A DNA stretch of 32,062 nt from CBFHOS01 sp965657645 (GCA_965657645.1 CBFHOS010000021.1:1-32062), one strand, 5' to 3'. Shown: positions 1 to 8,656, counted from the stretch's first letter. The notes: generated from the sequence alone by a model not told the origin. Numbers and translations: made by a program.

Positions 1-2963
1 GATCCGCTAACCGCCTGAACCCCATAACCGCCGCTTACATGCGCGCCGGTATATAGCATCACCGCGCCTTCATTATTTTGGGTATCATCATAGCCATCTA
101 GGCCGACAACCATATGCGTGGCGGTATCATCAAGAGACAGGCTAGTGCCGAAATAATATTCCTTATCGAGCGTAACACTCACATTCTGGCCGCCAGAATA
201 ATCCTTACCAAAGATACTCTGTTGCGCTGGCGATCCAAAATCAGCATCGGCAAAACGGAACAGATAGGCGGCGCCGCCCTCACTATTATCGTCATTAGCA
301 CCCGCGTCATCCGGCGCACCAACCGCCAACCAGTCACCAGTCGCATTTAATGATACGGCCGTACCAAATTTGTCACCCGCCGCCAGCCCTGTTGGGGCCA
401 GATCATCAGACCCCGTATAGCCGATACCAATTTGGCTGGTCACAGATGGGGTAACAAAATCACTGCCGGCAAAGGAAATTTGGTAAACAGCGCCAGCGTC
501 CGTATTGCCGTCGTTCGCGCCATCATCACCGGGAGTACCAACCGACAACCGGTTACCATCGGCGTCTAACGCCACATCAGTACCGAAATAATCATTCGCC
601 TGTAGGGTATCGACCTTGAGATTATTGCCACTAAAATAGCCATCACCGAGTGTGCCAGCGAGGCTAGGCGTGCCAAAGGAACCGTCAGCGAAATTGAACA
701 TATAGGCCGCACCGGAATCAATCAGCCCGTTGCCATTGCCATCATCGCCCGGCGCACCCACAGCCAATTGGGTACCATCATTCGACAAGGACACGCCCTC
801 ACCAAAGCTGTCGCGGGTTTCCAAAGTGGTCAAATCAAGATCGCCTGACACGGTGTAATCCGAACCGATCGTTGCCGCTAACGCACCGCCACCAAAGCTG
901 GTATCGCTAAAGGTGAAGAGATAAACCGCGCCGCCATTGCTGACACTATTTAGCCGGCCATCATCACCGCTCGCACCAACCGCTAGCCGATCACCGTCAC
1001 CATCGAGCGATACTGACGTTCCAAATGCATCACTTTCAGCCAGATTAGCGACATCAACATTTCCCGAGCCGGTATAGCCATCACCAATGGTGCCCGCCAA
1101 TGTCGTGCCGGCAAAACTATCACCGGTAAAGCGGTACAGGCGCACCGCACCTGAATCAGTCTTGCCACCAGATCCATCATCGCCGGGAATACCAATAGCC
1201 AGATGCCGCGCGTTACCGGACAGGGCCACCGCACTGCCAAAGGCATCACTGTCATCGACGCCTGTTAGCATCGCGCTATAGCTCCATCCCTTTACCTCGG
1301 CGGATGAGCCAACGGTAATGTTTTTCGGATCGAGCAACAAAGTACCGCCATCCACCCGCACATTGCCTAGCGACGCATGACGCAGCAACACAGCCGATGA
1401 TATCTCGGCGCTACCGCCGGTCTGGTCATTACCACCACGCGCATCAATCGAGCCCAAGAAGGTGGTAACATCATCCGACCAGATCACCGCCGTACCGCCA
1501 ACACCATTCGCTGCGGCAACGGTAATGACGGTGCTATCGTTCAAAAAGGTTTTGCTGGCATTGCGCAGGTCGGGCAGATCGCCCCAGCGACCAGCAAATG
1601 TCTGGTAGTAAGAGGCAGACGGATCAGCCGGTCCACCGCCCTGGAATGCACCGCCAATGCGAACCAGACCACCTTTTTCGCTACCCTCCGCGCTAAAGCG
1701 TGCCGACAATAGGGTGAGTTCATCAGCCGTCATATCGATCCGGCCCGCAGACCCCGCACTGGCCGACACATCATAGCTGCCCGATGAAAGCAGGCTTTGC
1801 TCTGCATCAACGCTAATCACACCACCAGCATCATTGCCGCGCGCCGATAGGCTAGCCGCGTCATTCTCAATGATGCGCTCGGCGGTGATGGTAATGTTAC
1901 CGCCGGTGCTAGTGGGCTGGATGTTGGTATCTTGAATGCCATCGGCACTAATTGACGCGCTGTTTGATAGCTCGCCAGCAACATCAATGCGCACGGTTCC
2001 CCCATCGACGCCATCCACATTGATCTCGCCGCCAAGGCTTGCGCGCGCCGCCTCAATAGTGACCGCGCCACCATTCTGGGCATTTATCGATGATGCCGCA
2101 CTGGTTGCGACATGGCCGCTAGCGTTCAAATGGATAACGCCGTTGCTCTGGGCCACGCTATTTGCCTGTAGGATGCCGCCAATATTCACCGAGGCATTAA
2201 TCACTGTCGACGCCGCCTTGGCGGTCATTACGATCGTGCCACCATCAGCCGTGATCTGGCCGTCATTTGAAATCAGTGGCAATGAACCATCACCAATGCT
2301 AGCCGCGATCTGGTCCCCGGGGGCAAAACTCAGCAAGCCATCACCGAACAGATCCATCGAAAAGCCAGCACTCGACGCCAATGACACAGAGCCAAGCCGT
2401 GCCGTCACCACGCCATTATTGATCACTTGCGGGGCGGCCAGCGCGACAAGACCGCGCTCACGAATGAGCAATGACCCGTTATTGACGATCTGGCCGCCAT
2501 CAGGCCCAGCATCAAAGCGAAGATCGCCAAACGATGTCATAAACTCATTATCATCAAAATCATGCGTGGTGGCGACAAAGGCGGCGGAATCAACGATCGC
2601 ATCGCTGCCAAATACAATGCCGTTTGGATTGATCAGCAACACCCGTCCGGTGGCGCTCATCTGGCCTAGGATTTGAGACGGGTTAACGCCAATAACACGG
2701 TTAGCCGTTATCGAGGATGCAGATGGCTGGTTGAAACGGACATTCTCGCCCGCACCAATGGAGAAATCCTGCCAATTGATAATGCCGCGTTCGCTTTGCT
2801 GATTGATCGTGACGGCGCCGCTACCCTCACCGGTCACACTTGCTGTGCCGCCAACAACCACCGCGCCGGTGGGATTGGCGACCAAATGTGATGGCCAAAC
2901 AAGGGCCGTTGTCACCAGCAATCGCGCGGTAAGATCCGTCATTTTTCTGGCATCAAAAACCAT
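1..2963 (-). CDS. Two-partner-secretion haemagglutinin-like protein with FG-GAP repeats (partial, 3' end off the window)
   Basis: The minus-strand frame is open from the window edge to an ATG at 2963 (a second in-frame ATG is at 2942; neither has a good ribosome site). About 987 residues are present. A hydrophobic stretch (LLVTTALVW) near the N-terminus looks like a signal peptide core, ending near VANP. It is followed by a filamentous-haemagglutinin-type secretion domain: the family hallmark NPNGI occurs in LLINPNGIVFG around residues 105-115, and the next ~450 residues are Gly/Asn/Ser-rich with repeated short beta-strand patterns (GGxVxI, NxGxI). After about residue 580 come six FG-GAP-like units with GDDG and GAVYLF motifs. 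By family knowledge such proteins cross the outer membrane through a TpsB/FhaC-type partner; none is seen here. The role (adhesion, surface display) is inferred. The stop codon lies outside the window. Confidence 0.85.
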   Translation of the reverse strand, partial: MVFDARKMTDLTARLLVTTALVWPSHLVANPTGAVVVGGTASVTGEGSGAVTINQQSERGIINWQDFSIGAGENVRFNQPSASSITANRVIGVNPSQILGQMSATGRVLLINPNGIVFGSDAIVDSAAFVATTHDFDDNEFMTSFGDLRFDAGPDGGQIVNNGSLLIRERGLVALAAPQVINNGVVTARLGSVSLASSAGFSMDLFGDGLLSFAPGDQIAASIGDGSLPLISNDGQITADGGTIVMTAKAASTVINASVNIGGILQANSVAQSNGVIHLNASGHVATSAASSINAQNGGAVTIEAARASLGGEINVDGVDGGTVRIDVAGELSNSASISADGIQDTNIQPTSTGGNITITAERIIENDAASLSARGNDAGGVISVDAEQSLLSSGSYDVSASAGSAGRIDMTADELTLLSARFSAEGSEKGGLVRIGGAFQGGGPADPSASYYQTFAGRWGDLPDLRNASKTFLNDSTVITVAAANGVGGTAVIWSDDVTTFLGSIDARGGNDQTGGSAEISSAVLLRHASLGNVRVDGGTLLLDPKNITVGSSAEVKGWSYSAMLTGVDDSDAFGSAVALSGNARHLAIGIPGDDGSGGKTDSGAVRLYRFTGDSFAGTTLAGTIGDGYTGSGNVDVANLAESDAFGTSVSLDGDGDRLAVGASGDDGRLNSVSNGGAVYLFTFSDTSFGGGALAATIGSDYTVSGDLDLTTLETRDSFGEGVSLSNDGTQLAVGAPGDDGNGNGLIDSGAAYMFNFADGSFGTPSLAGTLGDGYFSGNNLKVDTLQANDYFGTDVALDADGNRLSVGTPGDDGANDGNTDAGAVYQISFAGSDFVTPSVTSQIGIGYTGSDDLAPTGLAAGDKFGTAVSLNATGDWLAVGAPDDAGANDDNSEGGAAYLFRFADADFGSPAQQSIFGKDYSGGQNVSVTLDKEYYFGTSLSLDDTATHMVVGLDGYDDTQNNEGAVMLYTGAHVSGGYGVQAVSG
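85..1275 (-). repeat. Six FG-GAP-like repeats, ~72-73 residues each, inside the haemagglutinin-like gene
   Basis: On the minus strand a motif of the form (L)AVGxPGDDG...GAVYLFxF recurs with starts near 1200, 984, 764, 548, 330 and 111, a spacing of about 216-220 bp. Variants seen are GIPGDDG, GASGDDG, GAPGDDG, GTPGDDG, GAPDDAG and GLDGYDD. The Asp-rich loops resemble the calcium-binding loops of integrin-alpha FG-GAP blades, so this part probably folds as all or part of a beta-propeller. The array may continue past the window edge. Confidence 0.8.
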
Positions 2964-2993
2964 CAAACCGCGACAACCTAAATAACCCAAATA

Positions 2994-3017
2994 TTTAAAC
3001 TCAAAATTGAGCTTAAA
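2994..3017 (-). terminator. AT-rich hairpin after pccA, possible terminator
   Basis: An 11-bp inverted repeat (TTTAAGCTCAA read on the minus strand, pairing with TTGAGTTTAAA through one G-U) lies 24 bp beyond the pccA stop and about 30 bp before the next gene's start. The stem is AT-rich and the run after it (TATTTGGG) is only partly U-rich, so it may be a weak terminator, a pause site or simply a mRNA 3' end. Confidence 0.35.
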
Positions 3018-3040
3018 TTACCATTTGCTTATTAATAGGA

Positions 3041-5032
3041 TTATGACGATTGGTCCAGCTTTAGTGAGATAATCAGATCATCGACATTTAGGTTATCACC
3101 AAGCTTTATATGGATGGTTTCGACCACACCGCTAGCCTCAGCCTTTAGCATATTTTCCATTTTCATTGCCTCAATCGTGACAACGTCCTGACCGGCGACA
3201 ACCTTATCACCCTCAGCCACCAGAATTTGGGTGATCTGACCGGGCATTGGCGCGGCTATTTCATCGGCCCCCGGGCCTTGTTCTGGTGGCGGCATATGCA
3301 CCATCATTTCGGCGTAGCGGCGCGGCAACACATCCAGCGCCAACCGCGTTGAACCGTTGGTCAGCATGATGTGATGCCCATCAAGACGGATTTGCACCGC
3401 CAATGGCATATCATTCACGGTCCCGTCAAACAGATGAATTGGTGCGCCGGTCCGGCCATTAATCCGGTAATCAACATCGTCAATGACAACCAGCGTGTCG
3501 CCACTAGCCTCGACATGCCAACTTGTGTGGGTGGGCGCGGCGTCCGGCGCAACAACCACAAAATCAAGGTCCGGCGCACCGCTATTGCGTGATGCCATAT
3601 GCCCCGCGACAATCGCCGTTCCCAGCGCCTGCATCATCGCCAATAACGCCCCAGATGGCACACTGGCGGTAAAGCCACCGTCAAATTCCTCTTCAATAAA
3701 GCCGGTAGTGATGGTCCCGGACCGGAACCGGTCATTCTCCAAAACAGCCGCTAAAAACTTGCGGTTACTGGCGATACCGTCGATTTCATAATGGTCCAAA
3801 GCCAGATGCAACCGGTCAATCGCCGCGGTGCGGGTTGGCGCATGGGCGATCAATTTTGAAATCATCGGGTCATAAAACATCGAAATGGCGCCGCCTTCGC
3901 TAACGCCTGAATCAACCCTCACCCCCGGGCCAACTGGCTCGCGGTAGCGGGTTAGCTGGCCAATTGATGGCAAAAATCCACGCTCTGGATCCTCGGCATA
4001 TAGCCGCGCCTCGACCGCCCAGCCATTCGGCTTAACATCACTCTGGGCAATGGTTAGTTCCTCGCCAGCGGCAATCCGGATCATCCATTCAACAAGGTCC
4101 AGACCATAGACCATCTCGGTTACCGGATGCTCGACCTGCAGGCGGGTATTCATTTCCAGAAAGTAAAAATCCTGATCGGCGCCAACGATGAACTCAACCG
4201 TTCCAGCGGACCTATAATCAACGCTACGGGCTAATTCCACCGCCTGTTTACCCATTGCCGCTCTGGTTTCAGGCGAAATAAACGGGCTCGGTGCCTCTTC
4301 GATTACCTTTTGATGCCGGCGCTGGATAGAGCATTCACGTTCACCAAGATAGATAACATTACCATGCTGGTCAGCCAGAATCTGGATCTCGATATGGCGC
4401 GGCTGGGTGACAAATTTTTCTACAAACACGCGGCCATCACCGAACGCATTTTGGGCCTCGGTCATCGCCGCGCGCATACCATCTTCCAAGGCGTCGGGCG
4501 TTTCGATCACCCGCATACCCTTGCCGCCACCACCAGCCGACGCCTTTACCATCACCGGAAAACCTATTTTCGTTGCGGCGGCCAGAGCTGTTTTGCTGTC
4601 ACTTACCGCGTCCGGCGTTCCGGGCACTGTGGACACACCGGCGCTACTGGCGAGGCGCTTTGACTCGATCTTGTCGCCCATGATCTGGATCGCCTTGGTC
4701 GCTGGACCAATAAAGACCAGACCAGCGGCCTCAACCGCCTCAACAAAACCCGCATTTTCCGACAAAAAGCCAAAGCCCGGATGGATCGCCTCGGCCCCAC
4801 TATTAATCGCCGCGGCGATAATACGCTCGCCAACAAGATAGCTCTCACTGGATGGCGAGGCGCCAATATGCACCGCTTCATCCGCCATTTGCACATGCGG
4901 GGCATTGGCATCGGCATCGGAATAGACCGCAACCGTTGCGATATTCATCTTTTTCGCGCTGGCGATAATCCGACAGGCAATTTCACCGCGATTAGCTATC
5001 AGGATCTTGGTGAATTCTCTTTTAACAGCCAT
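3041..5032 (-). CDS. pccA: Propionyl-CoA carboxylase alpha subunit (biotin carboxylase + biotin carrier)
   Basis: This 663-residue protein carries the ATP-dependent carboxylation of biotin and the biotin carrier for an acyl-CoA carboxylase. Seen in order: biotin carboxylase N-domain (ILIANRGEIACRI, residues 10-22; HPGFGFLSEN, 84-93), ATP-grasp glycine loop (GGGGKGM, 167-173), the EMNTRLQVEHPVTE active-site segment near 300, a middle linker/BT-type region, and a C-terminal biotinyl domain with EAMKMEN, the biotinylated lysine being K624. Length and layout match PccA-type alpha subunits rather than the short AccC. The ATG at 5032 has AAGGAT about 10 bp upstream. It lies 68 bp after pccB on the same strand, so the two subunits are co-transcribed. 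With PccB it should make methylmalonyl-CoA from propionyl-CoA. Confidence 0.95.
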   Translation of the reverse strand: MAVKREFTKILIANRGEIACRIIASAKKMNIATVAVYSDADANAPHVQMADEAVHIGASPSSESYLVGERIIAAAINSGAEAIHPGFGFLSENAGFVEAVEAAGLVFIGPATKAIQIMGDKIESKRLASSAGVSTVPGTPDAVSDSKTALAAATKIGFPVMVKASAGGGGKGMRVIETPDALEDGMRAAMTEAQNAFGDGRVFVEKFVTQPRHIEIQILADQHGNVIYLGERECSIQRRHQKVIEEAPSPFISPETRAAMGKQAVELARSVDYRSAGTVEFIVGADQDFYFLEMNTRLQVEHPVTEMVYGLDLVEWMIRIAAGEELTIAQSDVKPNGWAVEARLYAEDPERGFLPSIGQLTRYREPVGPGVRVDSGVSEGGAISMFYDPMISKLIAHAPTRTAAIDRLHLALDHYEIDGIASNRKFLAAVLENDRFRSGTITTGFIEEEFDGGFTASVPSGALLAMMQALGTAIVAGHMASRNSGAPDLDFVVVAPDAAPTHTSWHVEASGDTLVVIDDVDYRINGRTGAPIHLFDGTVNDMPLAVQIRLDGHHIMLTNGSTRLALDVLPRRYAEMMVHMPPPEQGPGADEIAAPMPGQITQILVAEGDKVVAGQDVVTIEAMKMENMLKAEASGVVETIHIKLGDNLNVDDLIISLKLDQSS

Positions 5033-5100
5033 TAAACTCTTATCCTTTTGCTAGGAAAGTCAGCGGCGATTGGGGCCGCCTGCATTCGGGGTCACCTGTA

Positions 5101-6633
5101 TCAAAGCGGCAAATTGTCATGTTTGCGTGGAGGGTTTTCCAGAACCTTATCGGCCAGCATCGCCAAGGCCCGCGCGATCCGCCGCCGCGTATTACGCGGC
5201 ATGATGATATCATCCAGATAACCCCGACCAGCGGCGACAAATGGGTTCGCAAATTTCTCGCGATATTCATCGGTCTTTGCCGCCAGTTTTTCGGGGTCGC
5301 TAGCTTCCTCACGGAAAATAATACGGGCCGCGCCTTCGGGGCCCATCACCGCGATTTCCGCGCTCGGCCACGCGTAATTCACATCACCGCGCAAATGCTT
5401 TGACGCCATCACGTCATACGCCCCGCCATAGGCCTTGCGGGTAATCACCGTCACCTTTGGCACGGTCGCCTCGGCATAGGCAAATAACAGCTTTGCGCCT
5501 TGGGAAATGATACCGCCGGTTTCTTGGGATAGACCCGGCATGAATCCGGGCACATCCACCAATGTCACTAGCGGAATATTGAACGCATCACAGAACCGGA
5601 CAAAGCGTGCCGCCTTGCGCGATGCGTTGATATCAAGACAGCCCGCTAGCACCATCGGCTGGTTTGCGACGATGCCAACAGATTGCCCATCAATGCGGGC
5701 AAAACCAACAATTATATTCGCGGCAAATTCTTTGTGGATCTCGAAAAACTCACCGTTATCAATTAATTGCAGGATCACCTGCCGCATGTCATAGGGCGTG
5801 TTCGCATTATCTGGAATAATCTGGTCGAGCACCGGCGATGGGCGATCGAGCGGATCATTACAGGTTACTTCGGGAAGATCATCACGGTTTGATAAGGGCA
5901 GGTAGGACATCAGATGACGGGTCTGCATGAGCATCTCGATCTCATTGGCAAATGACCCATGCGCCACACCGGACACACGGCTATGCATCTTTGCCCCGCC
6001 CAATTCCTCGGCGGTCAAATCTTCATGCGTAACGGTTTTCACCACATCAGGCCCGGTCACGAACATATAGCTCGATCCCTCGACCATAAAAATGAAATCG
6101 GTTATCGCCGGCGAGTACACCGCACCGCCAGCACAAGGCCCCATCACCAGTGAAATTTGCGGCACAACACCGGACGCCAGCACATTGCGCTGGAACACTT
6201 CGGCATAACCACCAAGTGAGGCCACACCTTCTTGGATCCGCGCACCACCTGAGTCATTCAGCCCGATAAGCGGAATGCCAGTCTTGATTGCCTGATCCAT
6301 GACCTTGCAGATTTTGCCAGCATGCGTTTCCGAGAGCGACCCGCCAAGGACGGTGAAATCTTGGCTATAGACAAAGACCGGACGCCCCGAAATCGTGCCA
6401 TAACCGGTAACCACACCATCGCCGGGGACCTTGTTATTCTCCATGCCGAAATCATGCGACCGGTGCTCGACAAACATATCCCATTCTTCAAACGAGCCAT
6501 CATCAAGCAGCAAATTCAGACGCTCGCGGGCGGTTAGTTTGCCTTTGGCATGCTGGGTATCAATACGTTTTTGACCACCCCCCATGCGGGCATTTTCTCG
6601 TTTGGTAGAGAGCTCTTGGAGTACATCGCTCAT
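5101..6633 (-). CDS. pccB: Propionyl-CoA carboxylase beta subunit (carboxyltransferase)
   Basis: A 510-residue carboxyltransferase that moves CO2 from carboxybiotin to the acyl-CoA. It has the tandem crotonase-like N and C halves: N-half oxyanion segment DSGGARIQEG and GPCAGGAVYSPA, C-half VDVPGFMPG and RKAYGGAYDVM. The Asp in GGAYDVM (D407) is the position where an Asp is known to favour propionyl-CoA in actinobacterial PccB, while Ile or Cys goes with acetyl-CoA enzymes, so propionyl-CoA is the best substrate call. The ATG at 6633 has AAGGGAT upstream. It is the first gene of the pccB-pccA unit; a TetR gene lies 93 bp further upstream on the same strand. Confidence 0.95.
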   Translation of the reverse strand: MSDVLQELSTKRENARMGGGQKRIDTQHAKGKLTARERLNLLLDDGSFEEWDMFVEHRSHDFGMENNKVPGDGVVTGYGTISGRPVFVYSQDFTVLGGSLSETHAGKICKVMDQAIKTGIPLIGLNDSGGARIQEGVASLGGYAEVFQRNVLASGVVPQISLVMGPCAGGAVYSPAITDFIFMVEGSSYMFVTGPDVVKTVTHEDLTAEELGGAKMHSRVSGVAHGSFANEIEMLMQTRHLMSYLPLSNRDDLPEVTCNDPLDRPSPVLDQIIPDNANTPYDMRQVILQLIDNGEFFEIHKEFAANIIVGFARIDGQSVGIVANQPMVLAGCLDINASRKAARFVRFCDAFNIPLVTLVDVPGFMPGLSQETGGIISQGAKLLFAYAEATVPKVTVITRKAYGGAYDVMASKHLRGDVNYAWPSAEIAVMGPEGAARIIFREEASDPEKLAAKTDEYREKFANPFVAAGRGYLDDIIMPRNTRRRIARALAMLADKVLENPPRKHDNLPL

Positions 6634-6725
6634 CTGTATATCCCTTAATTATTAGCTCACCCGTTGGCGGTGTGCGTTAACCCTGCAAAAACCATATCGG
6701 AAACAAGGGCGTACAAGCAATGGTC

Positions 6726-7304
6726 CTAATTGTTATCGACCAATGCTTGGATTGATTTGGCGAGGTGGAGACGCATCCGGCCTAGATCATCACTCGTCAT
6801 ATGGGTACCCGACATATGCGCACTGGAAAGCGCCCGCATCATCACATCAAATCCGGTCAATTGGGCGATGATCAAGCCCGCCCGCATGAGACGATCCGGC
6901 CCTTCAAGGCGCGTTGCCAGCACTTCGACCACCTGTTTATCGATAGCGGCGCGCAATTGCGGCACTGCAATCCGGCTTCCCATAGAGCGCAATAACGCGA
7001 GCATCGGGTCATAGCCATTACCCGATTTCATCACCATGATTGTCGCCGCCCGTTCACCAAAGCGCCGCATATCACCATCCAGAAATAGGCCGATTTCGAG
7101 TGTTGGCGGCACCGCCTCTGCAAACAGGCCTTCCTTCGAGCCGAAATACCGATTGATCAGGGCCGCGGTCACCCCCGCCTGTGCGGCGATCTCTCTAACC
7201 CCCACATCCTCATAACCACCAGCCGCAAAACAATGGCGCGCGGCATCAATTATCGCCTTGCGCGTTACATCTGGGTTACGGGTGCGGATATTTGGTGTCT
7301 CCAT
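6726..7304 (-). CDS. TetR/AcrR family transcriptional regulator
   Basis: This protein of about 192 residues has an N-terminal TetR helix-turn-helix (REIAAQAGVTAALINRYFGS, then KEGLF) within residues 15-60 and an all-helical ligand-binding C-terminal part without a recognisable specific signature. The frame opens with TTG at 7310, but the ATG at 7304 (METPNIRTRN) fits family N-termini better. No Shine-Dalgarno precedes either. A TTGCAA/TATTAA promoter-like pair places the transcript start almost on this ATG, consistent with a leaderless mRNA. Its upstream region carries TAAACnnnnGTTTA palindromes, typical of TetR autoregulation. It precedes pccB on the same strand, so control of propionyl-CoA metabolism is possible but not shown: no matching palindrome was seen in 6634-6725. 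Confidence 0.88.
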   Translation of the reverse strand: METPNIRTRNPDVTRKAIIDAARHCFAAGGYEDVGVREIAAQAGVTAALINRYFGSKEGLFAEAVPPTLEIGLFLDGDMRRFGERAATIMVMKSGNGYDPMLALLRSMGSRIAVPQLRAAIDKQVVEVLATRLEGPDRLMRAGLIIAQLTGFDVMMRALSSAHMSGTHMTSDDLGRMRLHLAKSIQALVDNN

Positions 7305-7310
7305 ATGCAA

Positions 7311-7339
7311 TTAATAATCGTTTGTTTACTTATTTGCAA
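7311..7339 (-). promoter_or_regulatory. Candidate promoter of the TetR gene
   Basis: Read on the minus strand, TTGCAA (7339-7334) and TATTAA (7316-7311) are separated by 17 bp; each matches the sigma-70 consensus at four of six positions. The -10 box ends six bases before the chosen ATG at 7304, so transcription would begin at or next to the start codon. The spacer contains GTAAACAAACG, a half-site like those in the upstream palindromes. Confidence 0.4.
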
Positions 7340-7352
7340 GGATTAAGTAAAC
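7324..7352. promoter_or_regulatory. Inverted repeat GTTTACTTA / TAAGTAAAC upstream of the TetR gene
   Basis: Nine-base perfect arms at 7324-7332 and 7344-7352 are separated by 11 bp and straddle the candidate -35 box of the TetR gene. The arms share the GTTTAC/GTAAAC core found in the two palindromes further upstream, so this may be a further operator or a pair of half-sites. Confidence 0.45.
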
Positions 7353-7380
7353 GAATGAATATTTATCGATTAAGATTCAA

Positions 7381-7394
7381 TAAACAGTTGTTTA
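7381..7394. promoter_or_regulatory. Palindrome TAAACAGTTGTTTA, putative TetR operator copy 1
   Basis: Perfect TAAAC/GTTTA arms flank a 4-bp centre. A second copy with the same arms is centred exactly 33 bp away, about three helical turns, so two bound dimers would lie on the same face of the DNA. Assignment to the adjacent TetR protein is by position and symmetry only. Confidence 0.5.
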
Positions 7395-7413
7395 CTCATA
7401 TTCCAAATATTAT

Positions 7414-7427
7414 TAAACGACTGTTTA
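7414..7427. promoter_or_regulatory. Palindrome TAAACGACTGTTTA, putative TetR operator copy 2
   Basis: Same TAAACnnnnGTTTA pattern as at 7381-7394, in the AT-rich gap between the comE terminator and the TetR gene. Confidence 0.5.
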
Positions 7428-7458
7428 CCACAAACAAAAGACCACTCATAACATACAA

Positions 7459-7483
7459 AAAACAGGCCCAAAGGACCTGTTTT
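7459..7483 (-). terminator. Intrinsic terminator of the hpsN-comD-comE operon
   Basis: On the minus strand the hairpin has an ACAGGTCC / GGGCCTGT stem (8 bp with one T-G wobble) extended by AAA/TTT, a 3-base TTT loop, and a run of T residues directly after it. It lies about 55 bp past the comE stop and before the TetR promoter region, so it should insulate the two units. The flanking A and T runs mean it could also act on the plus strand. Confidence 0.8.
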
Positions 7484-7536
7484 CTTATCTTTTCTATAGA
7501 GCCAGCGATCAAAAGCCGCCAGCCGCTATGTCTTTG

Positions 7537-8091
7537 CTAGCTTTGAACGGCAGTCATAAACCGGTCCCGGATAACTACAGGATCCATGGTAATGACCGGC
7601 ATCTTGGCGTTGCCACTTTCGCATTTGCATACGATCACAGTCATCTCGCCAGAATCAAGGGCCGCTTGAAGAACCGCGCCTGTATCAGCCGCATCACATT
7701 CGACGACATTCTCGCATCCACAAGCCTCGGCAACCTTGGCCAATGACGTTTTACGCCCCGCATAAGTAGGCTGGTCACCGGTAGACCCGTAAGAGCCATT
7801 ATCGACAATCAACAGGATAAAATTGCCCGCGACATTATTCGCAATCGTCGGCAGGGTGCCCATATTCGTGAGAACGGAACCGTCACCATCAATCGCGATA
7901 ACCGGCTTTGGCTGGGCCAATGCAAGGCCAAGCCCGATGGACGAGGCCAGACCCATCGTACCAAGCATGTAAAAATTGCTCGGCTGGTCATCAATCGCAT
8001 GAAGCTCTTGGCTAGGGATCCCAATATTACAAACCACCAATTGGTCACGCAGGATCGGAGCGATTTCTTTGAGAATTTCAGAACGGATCAT
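7537..8091 (-). CDS. comE: Sulfopyruvate decarboxylase beta subunit (TPP-binding)
   Basis: A 184-residue thiamine-diphosphate-binding subunit. The TPP motif is complete: GDGS at 69-72 and the following Asn in VDNGSYGSTGDQ (N98). With its partner it decarboxylates 3-sulfopyruvate to sulfoacetaldehyde. Split subunits of about 170 and 185 residues are typical of ComD/ComE, whereas phosphonopyruvate decarboxylase is usually one fused chain. The start is one base after the comD stop, with GGAGGG inside the comD end as ribosome site, so translation is coupled. Phosphonopyruvate remains the main alternative substrate, but no PEP mutase is nearby, while an hpsN-like gene is directly upstream. It is the last gene of the operon. 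Confidence 0.83.
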   Translation of the reverse strand: MIRSEILKEIAPILRDQLVVCNIGIPSQELHAIDDQPSNFYMLGTMGLASSIGLGLALAQPKPVIAIDGDGSVLTNMGTLPTIANNVAGNFILLIVDNGSYGSTGDQPTYAGRKTSLAKVAEACGCENVVECDAADTGAVLQAALDSGEMTVIVCKCESGNAKMPVITMDPVVIRDRFMTAVQS

Positions 8092-8092
8092 A

Positions 8093-8596
8093 TCAATACC
8101 CTCCCCAGAATGACGCGTCGGTCAAGATTGCCACCGGTTTATTGCTCATGAATGTGTATTTCAGGATCTTGTCAAATTCAGCGACATCATCCTGCCGGTG
8201 AAAATGAAAGGTCGGGATTAGCATCTGTTCCAACAAGGCTTTGGTATGCACCGCCATTTCAACCTGACAGGCCACCGGTTCGCCGAGTTCACCGCGGTAG
8301 GAAATCAACATCGGCAAAGGCATCCGGTAATATTGGATCAGCGTTGCCAGCGTATTGATCGTCACCCCGATAGCAGTATTCTGCATGATGATGGCGGGAC
8401 GCTTGCCGCCCATAAACGCGCCGGCACAAAGCCCCATCCCCTCATCCTCTTTATTAGAGGGAATGTGGAAAATCTCTTTACGCGCCTCGACCTCATCAAT
8501 AACACCGGCCAACTGCTTACAGGGGACGGTCGTCACAAAAGAGACCTCATTGGCGACAAAGTCATCGACAATTTTCTTATTTATATTATCAGTCAT
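8093..8596 (-). CDS. comD: Sulfopyruvate decarboxylase alpha subunit
   Basis: A 167-residue pyrimidine-binding (PYR) half of a TPP-dependent decarboxylase. The family block is clear: IPSNKEDEGMGLCAGAFMGG (residues 45-64), with the conserved acidic cluster that supplies the cofactor-activating glutamate, then a KRPAIIMQN strand. It acts with the TPP-binding subunit encoded next. The ATG at 8596 is preceded by AAGGAGTCAGA, a strong ribosome site. It sits 60 bp after the hpsN stop on the same strand, placing it in a three-gene organosulfonate operon. Sulfopyruvate as substrate is inferred from subunit architecture and the hpsN neighbour. Confidence 0.83.
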   Translation of the reverse strand: MTDNINKKIVDDFVANEVSFVTTVPCKQLAGVIDEVEARKEIFHIPSNKEDEGMGLCAGAFMGGKRPAIIMQNTAIGVTINTLATLIQYYRMPLPMLISYRGELGEPVACQVEMAVHTKALLEQMLIPTFHFHRQDDVAEFDKILKYTFMSNKPVAILTDASFWGGY

Positions 8597-8656
8597 TCTG
8601 ACTCCTTGGCTTTACGAAGAGGTTTATTAGAGATGCCTTTTCGGCAGGTTTCAACC

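Noticed and set aside
1936..2676. Plus-strand open frame of 246 codons
   Set aside because: It lies antisense within the haemagglutinin-like gene, has Pro/Ala/Ser-rich composition without domains and no ribosome site; the opposite strand has signal peptide and family motifs.
4904..4921. GGCATC-type short tandem repeat
   Set aside because: It is a codon-level repeat in pccA (Asp-Ala run) without sign of function.
7537..8596. Phosphonopyruvate decarboxylase
   Set aside because: Two separate subunits and the hpsN neighbour favour ComDE; no PEP mutase or aminoethylphosphonate gene is close. It remains the main alternative.
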